Shown here: positions 24,457 through 35,134 of the stretch, piece by piece
Position numbering within the stretch: position 1 is the stretch's first letter
Layout of the letters: each line of letters opens with the position of its first letter
Assembly (NCBI GenBank): GCA_030052745.1
Contig: JANBVO010000045.1
Location: 186,001 to 250,000 of the forward strand
Source: Pleurostoma richardsiae
Taxonomy: Eukaryota > Ascomycota > Sordariomycetes > Calosphaeriales > Pleurostomataceae
Reading direction: 5' to 3'
Length of the DNA stretch: 64,000 bases
Notes under the pieces: model-generated
Database searches by the model: none
What the model saw: the letters and a program-made list of their open reading frames with translations, nothing else
Told to the model about the DNA's origin: nothing
Position numbers and translations under genes: made by a program

Positions 24457-25540
24457 TTAGGCGGTACCCTCGGGCGGCCCCTGGCTCCGAGTCTTTCTTA
24501 GGGTCTTCCCCACCGGCGCCGGCTCCTTCTTCTTTCCCCGCTTGCTCTCCTTCCGGGTCGGGGCGGACCCGCCGTTTGTCACCTTCTCGGCCACGTCGGC
24601 GACGGCCTCCTTCGCGGTCTCGGCTGCCGAGGTCACGGCTGCCGCGACGCCGCTGCCGGTCTTCTGCTTCTTCCCCTTCGATTCGGCGCCGTTGGTCTGC
24701 TCCTCAGCTTTGCGCTTTACGTCACCGTTGGTGGGCGCCGCGTCGGTGGCAGCGTCGCCAGCAGGCGCATTGACGTTGTCGGACGGCTCGGGCACGGCGG
24801 GCTTGTCCTCGGCGTCCGCCATGTCGACGTCGGCTTTGATGCCGTTCACTGCGGGCTTGGCCGCATCGGCCACCGTCGCATCCTTGGCAGGCTCGGTCGG
24901 CGTCGGTGCGTTAACTGCTTCCGCCGAGGTGGGAATCTCGGCGGCCTTGGGGGGCTCCTCCGTGATCAGCGCGCCAGAACTCACGGGCTTGGCCTTCTCA
25001 GGAACAGCGGGCGCCGCGACGGGAGCCGCCTCGGCAGCAGGATTCTCTAGCTTAGCAGGTTCAGTCGTAACGGAGGCCGCCTTCTCGGCGGGTTCCGTGG
25101 CCCCAACGGGAGCGGTTTGCGCTGCAGGGTTCTCGACCTTGGTGGGCTCGCTTGCGATGGAAGCGGGCAGGTCAGCGAGCTTCTCCTCGCTGGGCTTGAT
25201 TCCCTGGCTATCGCTGGGGTCCTTGGGCGGCGCATTGTCGCCCGCGGAAGGGGCAGCCGGGGCAGAGGGCTGGTCGACTGCGCAGGAGTGAATTTAATGT
25301 TAGTGATGATTTTCCCTCATGCCTGTAGCTGCGCGCTTTGGAGATTGGTAAGGAGTGCGAATGCGCCGGCGCAGAGAACGAGCCAGACGTAGGCGTGGCG
25401 AACTGCTCCCAGGGACGGCGCAACCACTTTCAATAGTTTTCTGAGAATCTTCCTCGGGCATTGAGAAGTGAATGAGTCCGGAAAGGCGAGTACTCACCCT
25501 TGTCGGCAGCTGAGGCCGCAGGAGCTGTAACGTCGGCCAT
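24457..25540 (-). CDS. Disordered Ala/Pro/Glu-rich protein with basic C-terminus
   Basis: Two exons, 25540-25498 and 25277-24457, give 287 residues. The intron has a GTGAGT donor and GCAG acceptor and joins ASAADK to VDQPSAP in frame. I do not recognise the family. Residues about 15-200 are low-complexity Ala, Pro, Glu, Thr and Val, with loose repeats such as EPTKVENPAA and EPAKLENPAA. A basic cluster (KRKAEE, then KGKKQK) looks like a bipartite nuclear signal. The C-terminal 40 residues are Lys/Arg-rich (KRGKKKEPAPVGKTLRKTR). This would suit a nuclear or chromatin-associated protein, but no domain shows it. It is divergent from the ENA ATPase. Confidence 0.8.
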
Positions 25541-26580
25541 GACGATGACGTAATCGGAGAGGTCGAAACTCGGCGTGAATGCAGTTGTGGACGTCGCAAA
25601 GAGGCGTATGAGGCAAAAGCCACGCTGCTAGAGAGTCAATTCAGATAGTCGTGAGATGGCGACGATGGATTTCTGTGATAGACAGGAGGGATGAAGTCCA
25701 CGATGAGCATGGAGATGGGAGAAGAAAGGGAGAGGGATGAGGTTGGAGGTTGGAGGTCGCAAGCCATGCATCATCGGGGATGGGAGCAGATGCTACGAGC
25801 GAATCAGGACTGCGGAATGGGGTCGCTTGATTCTCCATCGTGAGGAACCTGAACCTGAACCGGCGCGCGAGCGGCTCGGCAGGGCGAGGGACAAAGGTGT
25901 GCGGTACCGAACGGCACGCCCTTCTCGACGCCTGCGGCCAGGTACCCTCCTCGCCTTTGTTTTCTGCCGGTGGTTTGAGGGGAAGCCCCAGCTGGCGTGC
26001 AGGTGAGAGGGCGAGCTCCACAGTTAGCTGCGGAGGTATCGCCCGCATACCAGATCTCTGCGGCGGTGACATTGGCGAATAAGCTGCCGGCTGATCTGGA
26101 AGATGGGGAATTTCGTGCAGGAGGAGGTGGTAGTGTGCTGTACATACGAGTGCGGTACGTAGCATCCCCCTTTCGGTCTAGCTGGCAGGCCAGTCGCGGT
26201 GAGGGAATGGAGGTTCTCCATCTTTCTCTGTGCCATTCTCCCTTCTCATTTGCAGGCGCTCCCAAGCGCTCGCTCGCTGGTCGTGGCACCGGCATGTTTC
26301 TTTCCGGCATCTGCATCTGCTTGCTCTACTTGTTGACCTCATCTATGCCTTCGCCGTGGCATCTCGGGAGCAGCGCAGATCTTCAATTCAGAGCTGGCAT
26401 GTTGGCTTTGCCCTTCCTGCTGCTGCCAGCGCTTGCCTATCTTCAAGGTCTGACCCCTCCAGCAGCGAAGCAATCCGCAAGCCGGCCATGCATCTGCCGA
26501 TGCTCCGCTCCGAACCGATCTCGGCTGTGGTCCGTGCTTGGATGAATCTGCTGACTGATGACGAGCCGAGTTGGTGATTT

Positions 26581-26619
26581 CGCCACGTGACCCCTGAGTC
26601 AGATGCTGCGCCACGTGAC
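26581..26619. promoter_or_regulatory. CACGTG - TGAGTCA - CACGTG composite
   Basis: An exact 11-bp word, CGCCACGTGAC, occurs at 26581-26591 and again at 26609-26619 in the same orientation. Between them, at 26595-26601, is TGAGTCA, the classical Gcn4/CpcA (AP-1 type) site. CACGTG is the E-box bound by Cbf1 and other bHLH factors. The position, about 0.7 kb before the ATPase and 1.0 kb before the divergent gene, suits a shared control element. The factors are inferred from motif knowledge only. Confidence 0.5.
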
Positions 26620-26626
26620 GCCGCAT

Positions 26627-26640
26627 GCCAAGCACTTGGC
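26627..26640. promoter_or_regulatory. Palindromic double PacC-type site
   Basis: GCCAAG and CTTGGC face each other with two bases between them, making a perfect inverted pair of the PacC consensus GCCARG. PacC activates alkaline-pH genes, and fungal ENA-type ATPases are known alkaline and salt targets. It lies about 670 bases before the ATPase ATG. Confidence 0.5.
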
Positions 26641-26773
26641 GCTGGACGCATTGCGAGACCAGCTGGAGCCAGTTCGCCGCCATTGCGAGAGGACGGAGCG
26701 CTCAAAGGCCCGAGGACGGCGCCAGACAAAGGACTGCGCGCGGCCGTGTCGCCATCATGGGCTCGTCAGCCGT

Positions 26774-26779
26774 GCCAAG
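26774..26779. promoter_or_regulatory. Single PacC-type core
   Basis: GCCAAG in direct orientation, about 530 bases before the ATPase start. It is a six-base match and weak alone; its value is in the cluster. Confidence 0.35.
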
Positions 26780-27044
26780 CACCCGCCGAGCCTTCTGCCC
26801 TCCGCCGTTGCGTCTCGGCACACCGAGACCCGCGCCCCTCAAGTGAGCCATTGAGTTCTGCGCGGCCTTGGTATGACGCCTGCCAACCCAACCATCACAA
26901 AGGCCCTCCCATACCGGAGCCTTCTGTGGCTCCTCTTATCGTCGCATCGCTGCCCCTCATTCGCGACAAGCCTTTAGGCTTCTTGGGATTCCTGGGCGCT
27001 CCATAACATCCTGCACATGTTCACTATGTTGCGAGAGGATCTGA

Positions 27045-27050
27045 CTTGGC
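27045..27050. promoter_or_regulatory. Single PacC-type core, inverted
   Basis: CTTGGC, the complement of GCCAAG, about 255 bases before the ATPase start. Confidence 0.35.
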
Positions 27051-27305
27051 AAAGCGGGCTCTGCGGGATTACAGAGGAGATTCTCCCGAGACACTGGCAG
27101 AGTTGCTGGCCGCACCCGGCGGTACGCCGTGGTACTTAAGGTTAGACCTTTCCCCCAATGACGGAGACGAGTCCGAATAAGTATCAGACCTCCCTCTCAC
27201 ATGTTCCTCTCTTTGTTCACTTTATATCCCACACAGCCAGCCGAATCCCTGGCTGCATAAAGTGTATTTCCATACCATATTGCTACACATGGGGTAAACA
27301 CCACG

Positions 27306-30300
27306 ATGTCTGGAGACTTCGAGCGCCACCCCTTCCTGCTCTCCGTTCAGGAGGTCGCAGCTGCGCTCGAGACAAATGTCGAGAAGGGCCTGACCTCCGC
27401 CCAAGTGGCCCGGTTGCAAGAGAAATACCCTCCCAATGAGCTCGACGTGGGTGGTGCCATCCCCTGGTACACCATCCTACTGAGACAGCTCTTCAATGCT
27501 ATGATACTGGTAGGTCCATGCTCCGAAGGTAGGCGCACGAGGTCAGACCTCTCTAACTCTCTGCATTAGGTCCTGTTCTTTGCTATGGCACTTAGCTTTG
27601 GCATTAGCGACTACGTTGAAGGCGCGATTCTCGTAGCGGTCATTCTTCTTAACGTCACTATCGGGTTCTGGCAGGAATATGGCGCAGAGAAGAAGATGGA
27701 CGCCTTGAGGGCTCTGTCGTCTCCCAGCGCTCTGGTGTTGCGCGATGGCAAGACTCAAGTTATTCCAAAGTATGCCCCCCAGATGCAACTCTCAGCTCAA
27801 TAATAGACAGTACAGCGCTGACTTTCTACAGCCCACAGGTCCTACCAGGGGATATTGTGATTTTGAAGATGGGAGATACCGTCCCTGCAGACTTGCGCCT
27901 CTTCGAGGCCATGAATTTGTCGTGCGATGAACAGTCACTGACGGGCGAAGCTGCTCCGGTCGAGAAATCCACCGAGAACGATATCGTTGTGCCAGGAACG
28001 GAGAAGCTGGCCACCACAGAACACGAAATCGGCATCGGTGACCGGGTGAACGTTGCCTACGCCACCACTATCGTCCGCAAGGGCCGTGGGCGGGGCATCG
28101 TTATCTCGACGGGCATGCAGACTGAAGTCGGCAAGATCGCCGCTTCGACGACCAAGAAGAAGAGGAAGCCTGGTCGCTCGATGAACTACAAGAAATACGG
28201 GAAGAGCGCCCCCTTCTTAGGCCTAGCCAGACGAACATATGACTTTCTCGGCAAGTTCCTCGGGCTCACTGAGGGTACACCGCTTCAAATCAAACTTAGC
28301 AAGCTTGCCTATATGCTCTTTGGCTGTGCTCTGATCCTGGCCGTCATTGTGTTTGGCGTCAATGAATTCAATGTGACGAACGAGGTCGTTATCTATGCCA
28401 TCTCAACGGGAATCGCCATCATTCCTGAGAGTCTGGTTGCTGTGCTGACTATCACCATGGTCGTAGCAACAACCGTGATGCGCAAAGCTAATGTCGTGGT
28501 TCGGTATGTGTTCTATGAGTGCGAATCGTTAGAGTATTGGCATCAATGCTAACAATTTCTGCAGGGATCTCTCTGCTCTAGAGGCTCTCGGTGGTGTCAC
28601 GAACATCTGCTCCGACAAGACGGGCACCCTCACTCAAGGGGCTATGATCGTCCGAAAAGTGTGGCTGCCGTTCTCGAGCATCTACACTGTTCATGACTCG
28701 AGGGATCCTGGAGACCCGACTGCGGGAAGGGTTGCGTTTTCCCACACCGATGATGAACCCCAGAAGACTCCTGAACGCGACTACGATCAAGAGCGCACCA
28801 CTCAAGCAATCAAGTTTGATGTTCCGGAGGAGAAGCTCAACAATTCAAAGCCAAAGCCGCCGCAAGAACATGCCGCTGAGATGACCCCTGCTCTGCGCAT
28901 GTTCCTCCTGTCGTCGGCGCTGTGCAATCTCGCCACGGTGCGCTACGACGAGCAGGAGGACAAGTGGCAGACCACCGGAGAGCCCACTGAGGTAGCCTTG
29001 CAGGTCTTTGCCCACCGCTTCGACGCCGGCAAGAAGTCTCTCGAAGCCACTGGGTGGAAACAGGTTGCCGAGTTTCCTTTTGATAGCTCTATCAAGCGGA
29101 TGTCAGTCGTGTATAACGCCCCCGAGGATACCGCCGGCGACGAACTGGGTATCAGCACCGAAAACAGCACGGTGTTCACCAAGGGGGCTGTCGAGCGGAT
29201 CCTGGACCTTTGCTCGACTACTGGCACTGGTGATGTACAGGAGCCCATGACTGACGCTATCAAGGAGAGGGTGCTCAAACAGATGGACAGCCTTGCCTCG
29301 CAAGGCCTGCGTGTTCTGGCGGTTGCGTACAAGCAGTGGGATGGAAAGTACATCGCTCACAAGCATGGTGATCCAGCCGAGGAAACTTTTCGTTCGCTCG
29401 TTGAGAGCAATCTCACCCTCCTAGGGCTTGCTGGCATCTACGACCCTCCACGACGGGAGACCACGCCTGCTATAAAAGAGTGCAGCACCGCCGGTATCAA
29501 GGTGCACATGCTCACAGGTGACCATCCCGCCACGGCGACGGCCATTGCCAAGGAAGTTGGTATCATTCCCCACAATCTCTCGGTCTTCCCAGCCTCGGTC
29601 GCGTCCTCCGTTGTGATGAAGGCCACCGACTTCGACAAGATGAGTGACGCGGAGATCGACGCGCTCGAGGAGCTCCCCCTCGTCATCGCCCGTTGCGCCC
29701 CAGACACCAAGACGCGCATGATCGAGGCGCTCCGGCGGCGCAACGCCTTCATGGCCATGACGGGCGATGGCGTCAACGACGCTCCGTCGCTGTCACGCGC
29801 TGACGTGGGCATCGCGATGGGGTCGGGCAGTGACGTCGCCAAGTCTGCAGCCAAGATTGTGCTCACGGACGACAAGTTCAACTCCATTGTCGCGGCCATT
29901 CGCGAGGGCCGGCGCATGTTTGACAACATCCAGAAGTTCATCCTGCATCTCCTGACCTCGAACGTGGGCGAGGTCATCCTCCTGATCGCAGGTCTCGGCT
30001 TCCGCGACAACAGCGGCTTCTCCGTGTTCCCCATCAGCCCGCTCGAGATCCTGTGGATCAACATGTTGACGTCGTCGTTCCCGGCATTTGGCCTGGGCCG
30101 CGAGAAGGCGTCTCGGGAAGTCATGCGCAAGCCGCCGCAGGACAAGAAGCGCGGTGTGTTCACGAACCAGATCCTGGCGGACATGATGGTGTACGGCGTC
30201 ATCATGGGCACCTGCACGCTCATGACGTTCGTCATCGTCGTCTACGGCGCCAACGACGGGCAGCTGGGCCACGACTGCAACCGGACGCACTCGTCGAGCT

Positions 30301-30824
30301 GCAACCCCGTGTTCCGCGCGCGGGCAGCCGTGTTCGCGGAGCTGACGTGGCTCATCCTGATCTCGGCGTGGGAGTTTAAGAGCATCCGCCGCAGCATGTT
30401 CCGGCTCGACCCGGAGAGCAAGGACCGGTTCCCGTTCTTCCGCGACGTGTGGGAGAACAGGTTCCTGTTCTGGTCGGTGGCAGCGGGGTCGGTGTCGGTG
30501 TTCGCGACGGTGTACATACCCGGCCTCAACACCAAGGTGTTCAAGCACGGGCCCATCTCCTGGGAGTGGGCGCTGGTCATCGGGTTCACGTTCGTCTTCG
30601 TCTTGGGCGTGGAGCTCTGGAAGCACGTCAAGCGCACGTACCGCCTGCTGGAGGACCGCGCGGTCGTCCAGGGCATCTGGGGCCAGGGCAGCGTCGACAC
30701 GGACGGGCGCAGGATGATCAAGACGATGAGCTTCTCGAGCCTGAAGAGCTGGAAGAGCTTCGGGAGGAAGCACACGGGGGACAGTGCCTCGCGGTCACTG
30801 TCAAGGGAGAGGACACTAGCTTAG
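27306..30824 (+). CDS. ENA1: ENA-type (IID) sodium/potassium efflux P-type ATPase
   Basis: Four exons, 27306-27509, 27570-27769, 27832-28503 and 28565-30824, give 1111 residues. Each junction restores the family sequence (MILVLFFAMALSFG, IPNPQVLPGD, VVRDLSALEALGG). A cation-ATPase N-domain comes first, then M1-M2, the actuator loop with SLTGEAAP, and M4 with PESLVAVLTI, which marks ENA rather than SERCA pumps. The phosphorylated Asp is D376 in SDKTGTLT. The hinge TGDGVNDAPSLSRADVG is near residue 757, followed by six C-terminal helices. The pump exports Na+ or K+ at the plasma membrane at high salt or alkaline pH. An insert between M3 and the P domain and the acidic stretch after DKTGT are usual for the subfamily. 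Upstream PacC-type sites fit alkaline control. Several ENA paralogues usually exist, so the gene symbol is approximate. Confidence 0.95.
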
Positions 30825-31116
30825 TTGAATGACCTGTTACGTGATGAAACATAGAAGTGGCTCAGGGTAGAGAGAAGTGATGAAGTATTAGATCCTCGAT
30901 AGATCTGTGTTGCTGGTGGTGATGGTCGTCGTGGTTTGTCTCGGTTGGCATGAATAGTACCCGCACAGTTATCTTGAATAGTCACATTGGCAGATATGTA
31001 ATTAGATGCTAAAACACGTAACTTATCTTCCTACGCATATAGATTTCTTTCTCAGCATGGTGCCTCGAGTTCTACGCTGTTGTTGTCGTCCGAGGATTGA
31101 GGTACATCGAGGTACC

Positions 31117-31135
31117 CCAAGTCCCCAACTTGGGA
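31117..31135. repeat. Short inverted repeat (7-bp stem)
   Basis: CCCAAGT and ACTTGGG are separated by CCCCA, making a perfect small hairpin about 290 bases past the ATPase stop. It might act in 3'-end formation or be a DNA-binding site; neither is shown. Confidence 0.6.
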
Positions 31136-31232
31136 TGAGTGGTCCGTGCATAGACAAGATATTTAACATTAGCTAAGGTAGGTAGGTACGTAGTAGAGGA
31201 GACAAAGGGGTGGCCCGCTTAGTCAATATGTG

Positions 31233-31255
31233 CCTACCTAGATACCTAAGGTAGG
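31233..31255. repeat. Inverted TACC/GGTA microsatellite
   Basis: CCTACCT and AGGTAGG are separated by nine bases, within a cluster of TACC/GGTA tetramers from about 31176 to 31264. It lies about 225 bases before the DPM1 start. Confidence 0.65.
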
Positions 31256-31480
31256 TAGGTACTTTAGGTACGCTAACTACACGTGAACCATGGTGGAGGA
31301 GCTCCTGTGCCATTAAGCTCCAAAGGACACGGAACTGCTCGACTGACGCGCCGGTCTAGCTTCATCACGCTCCTTTACCTTCCGCCATCACCACGACGTT
31401 CCTTTCTGCCCGCTTCCTGTCCTTGATTCAAGTTCGCGTTCTGTTACGGATTTGGAAGCACAGGTAGATTCATATCCACA

Positions 31481-32342
<862 letters not shown>

Positions 32343-32876
32343 GGGACGGTCGGAGAGAGTGTGGTTGCTGGAGGGCTGCTTGAGAGCTGCCGCGAGGGAG
32401 TCAATGCGGCATGTACATTCTACATTAGTCTGCTAGGAGTTTACGGGTGACATCCCAGGGTCTTGCTCTTGATATTAAAAGATTCTTCATGCGCATAGCA
32501 TCGTCCGCCCGAGAAGCCGGCAAGCCCTTAGGTCTGGTTTGCTTTTGCTGGGTAGCAAGGTGTACCTTGATCTCATGTACATATACTCCGCTACGTGCGC
32601 CTCACCCACCCTCGAGGCTGTCCAGATGTCATCTTGCTCTTGCTCTGCTGCTTCCTTGCGCGACGTACTTATACGCGTAGAGTCCTTCGAGCCTGCCAGA
32701 TCAACAACGCCTGGACGCAGAGTGGGTGCACGTGCAGATAAGATAAAGGGCGATAAGGCGTCGAGGACCGTAACGACCTCAACAGCGACATCTCCAACAT
32801 CCAGTTCCTACCTCTAGAACACAGTCAGTCCGTCGAAAGATGGAGCCAGCTGTTTGCCTGTGCTGAATCTGATAGA
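32343..32876. other. Intergenic between DPM1 and the SAC3-type gene
   Basis: No gene is seen except a nine-codon upstream ORF near the right end. Both flanking genes lie on the plus strand. Confidence 0.65.
32840..32866 (+). other. Upstream ORF of 8 codons plus stop
   Basis: An ATG at 32840 opens MEPAVCLC followed by TGA, ending ten bases before the proposed start of the next gene. If the transcript begins upstream, ribosomes would meet this frame first, and re-initiation over ten bases would be inefficient. Its ATG has A at -3 (GAAAGATGG), a fair context. Confidence 0.45.
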
Positions 32877-33852
32877 ATGCCTGGGAAAGGCTCCTCGGGG
32901 CCATGGCAACGGCTGAAGCCCGTCGAGCTCGACCCATTGGACAGCATCGGGCTGCCGTCTAAGGGAGACACCAGGTGGGTGCAGTCATGGCCAGGACATC
33001 TTCTCACGATTCTGTTCTCCTCTAATGCCTGACAGATTGCTCGACTACAAGACGCAAGAGCGCTACTACACAAAGATAGTCGAGAGGTACCTCAGCTTCT
33101 GCTCAGACGCCGGCGATCGGGACTCGCTGCTGCAGAGCTTCGCCTCCTTGTCCATTACCAAGGCAGGGGAGGATGTATCTCCTACACCCTCCACACCGGC
33201 AGCAGCGGGTACCCTGTCCAGGCCTGCTCCTAAAGCTTCCTCTCCAGCCATGTCTACGGATGCCAAGGCTCTGTCTGACGTGCTGATGGCCTTGCGCAAG
33301 CTACGCGAGGGCATTGTGGCGTCCAAGCGGGCCGACGACTTTGCGGCACAGGCCTACCTCTTCTGCATCCGCCTCTCCGTGCTCGTTCAGCAGCCCGAGA
33401 GCTACCACCCGGCTATTCTGCACCTCCTGCGCTCTGTTCACCCGCGCCACCCCCTAACCCCGCTTGAGCTGCGCGAGGCCACGGGCTACCTGGTTCTGGA
33501 CGCCGCCTGCCGCCGTGGCCGCCTGGACGAGGCGTACGCGCTGCGGCGGCACTGGGCGCTGCGCGACCCCAAGGTGGACGCCGTGCTGCGGGCCCTGGCG
33601 CGCGACAACTACGTGGCGTTCCGAAGGATCAGGCGCGGCGTGGACGGGCACGTGGCTCGCATGATGGACTTCGCAGAGGCAGGGGTCAGAAGGCACGCGC
33701 TCAAGTGCTTCGGGAGGGCCTACCTGTCCGTCGACGTTGGCTTCCTGGAGAGGACTACGGGGTTGTCTTGGGACGAGCTGGTGGCGGAAGGGGTCGGGTG
33801 GAAGTTAGAGGGAGACAGGGTCATCATTCGGAGCATAAAGGGGCGTTCATGA
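32877..33852 (+). CDS. SAC3/GANP (PCI-like) family protein
   Basis: Two exons, 32877-32974 and 33036-33852, give 304 residues; the GTGGGT-CAG intron joins PSKGDTR to LLDYKTQERYY. The C-terminal half matches the SAC3/GANP pattern also seen in CSN8, PSMD8 and eIF3k. There is a helical stretch (ESYHPAILHLLRSVHP), then DPKVDAVLRALARDNYVAF, then RRHALKCFGRAYLSV. It ends in a winged-helix segment (FLERTTGLSWDELVAEGVGW, then DRVIIR). Residues about 75-110 are a Ser/Pro/Ala-rich linker. Family members work in mRNA export, centrosomes, the proteasome lid or translation initiation; this one resembles the small fungal SAC3/GANP paralogues, whose exact role I cannot assign. Confidence 0.78.
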
Positions 33853-35134
33853 GCGGCAAGTCTGAGTTCATTTAGGCGCTGGTGGGTGGTTGGGTGTCAT
33901 GGACTACATGAATCGGCGCTATGCCAGCAAGCTCGGGGCCTTGGGGGTGGCTGACGAGGACACTGCTTCCGAGAGCATTCTCCATTTCGCCATATGTTAT
34001 GGGACAGTGGGTATGATCACAGTCTTATGGATGTAAGTAGGTTACCCTTTCGTAGGATGTCTCTGGCAGCCATATGTTTACGCAACAGAGCATTAGCCTA
34101 GAAAGCGAATGGAACGAGTATACGAAGCGAGCACGGAACATTGACAGGGAGTCGTCTACTTCCTCGAACGTGCGCACCACCGTCGCCATGCCCACCCGGA
34201 AGCCGAGTATCTCCGAGAGCGACCTGAACTCTCCATCCTTCTATGAGCATCTAGTCCAAAGCCCAGTTTTTTCCAGCCACTCGACTCTCCGAAAATATAA
34301 AGGACAATGAGGTTTCGCGCAAACTCGTTTGGTTCTCCTCGCCTGCTTGTCGGGGACAGCGCTCTTGATGTCCTGTCTTGGCAATACGTTCCTAACAAGG
34401 CAATACGGCGTGCCTTTGCCTCGGTTGTTCCTGTTCATTGGAATAGCCCAGGACCAGGATCGCAACTGACTTCCTATTCCTCTGGTACCATTACCTCCCA
34501 AGTCTATCAAGGGCTCCTGACAAGGACAAGACAACTGGGTTCTCGCTCATTCTTCGAAGGCTAGAACATCACGTATGTCCAAAAATAGGACTGTGGCTCC
34601 CTTCTTGGTTTCTTCACATGGGACCCAGGGTCGCTTTCATACGGCGCTCGCCCGCCGATCAACGAAACGGGCCAGACAGATGAAGAAGACGTGATATAGC
34701 CGCAATAAGGAATGCAACCTTATTTCACTGTTTACAAAGCTGAAGCCACCAGACATGAGCTCAAGCGGGACAACGAGCTCACTGGTCGTTCCCGGATAAA
34801 TCGCCTCGGATATATAGAGCATCGCCCCCGATGTACAACTGGAACTTCAATCTATCCATATTAACCTTAATGGCTCGGCCGTGGCGAGCATCACCAGACG
34901 CTGATTGTTCATGTTGGATATCCATTAGGGGCGAACATGGGGATGGCTTCTATAAATAAGTCTCCAAAAACCGAGGATGTCGCCGCGAGGCTCAAGCCTG
35001 GCATGCAAAGGTCCTTAGACCCTTTGACATATATCTAGACAGAACGGTCACTGGTGTACACTCTGGCCCCGTGCATTTTGATCCCGACCTCAGCCAGCGC
35101 CTTGTCAGTTAAACGTCCACCCCGGCCAGTCACT
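33853..35134. other. Intergenic, promoter of the secreted repeat gene
   Basis: No gene is supported; small frames near 34.1-34.6 kb overlap in several phases and match nothing known. The right part holds TATA-like words ahead of the secreted protein gene. Confidence 0.6.
34951..34958 (+). promoter_or_regulatory. Candidate TATA box of the secreted repeat gene
   Basis: TATAAATA, a strong TATA consensus, lies 184 bases before the chosen ATG. A weaker TATATC is at 35030-35035. Confidence 0.45.

Larger units (their letters stand above)
25541..27305. other. 1.8-kb divergent promoter region
   Basis: It separates the start codons of the disordered protein (-) and the ENA-type ATPase (+). No gene is supported. 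Candidate regulatory words cluster between 26580 and 27055 and are listed separately. PacC-type cores (GCCARG) also occur at 25937-25942 and 27248-27253. A TTATAT word lies about 80 bases before the ATPase ATG. Confidence 0.6.
30825..31480. other. Intergenic between ATPase and DPM1
   Basis: This holds the ATPase 3' UTR and the DPM1 promoter, without a gene. It contains two small hairpin-forming sequences and several AGGT/TAGG tetramers, given separately. Confidence 0.7.

Noticed and set aside
29793-30773. 326-codon antisense frame over the ENA ATPase
   Set aside because: Shadow of a highly GC-rich sense exon with conserved ATPase motifs.
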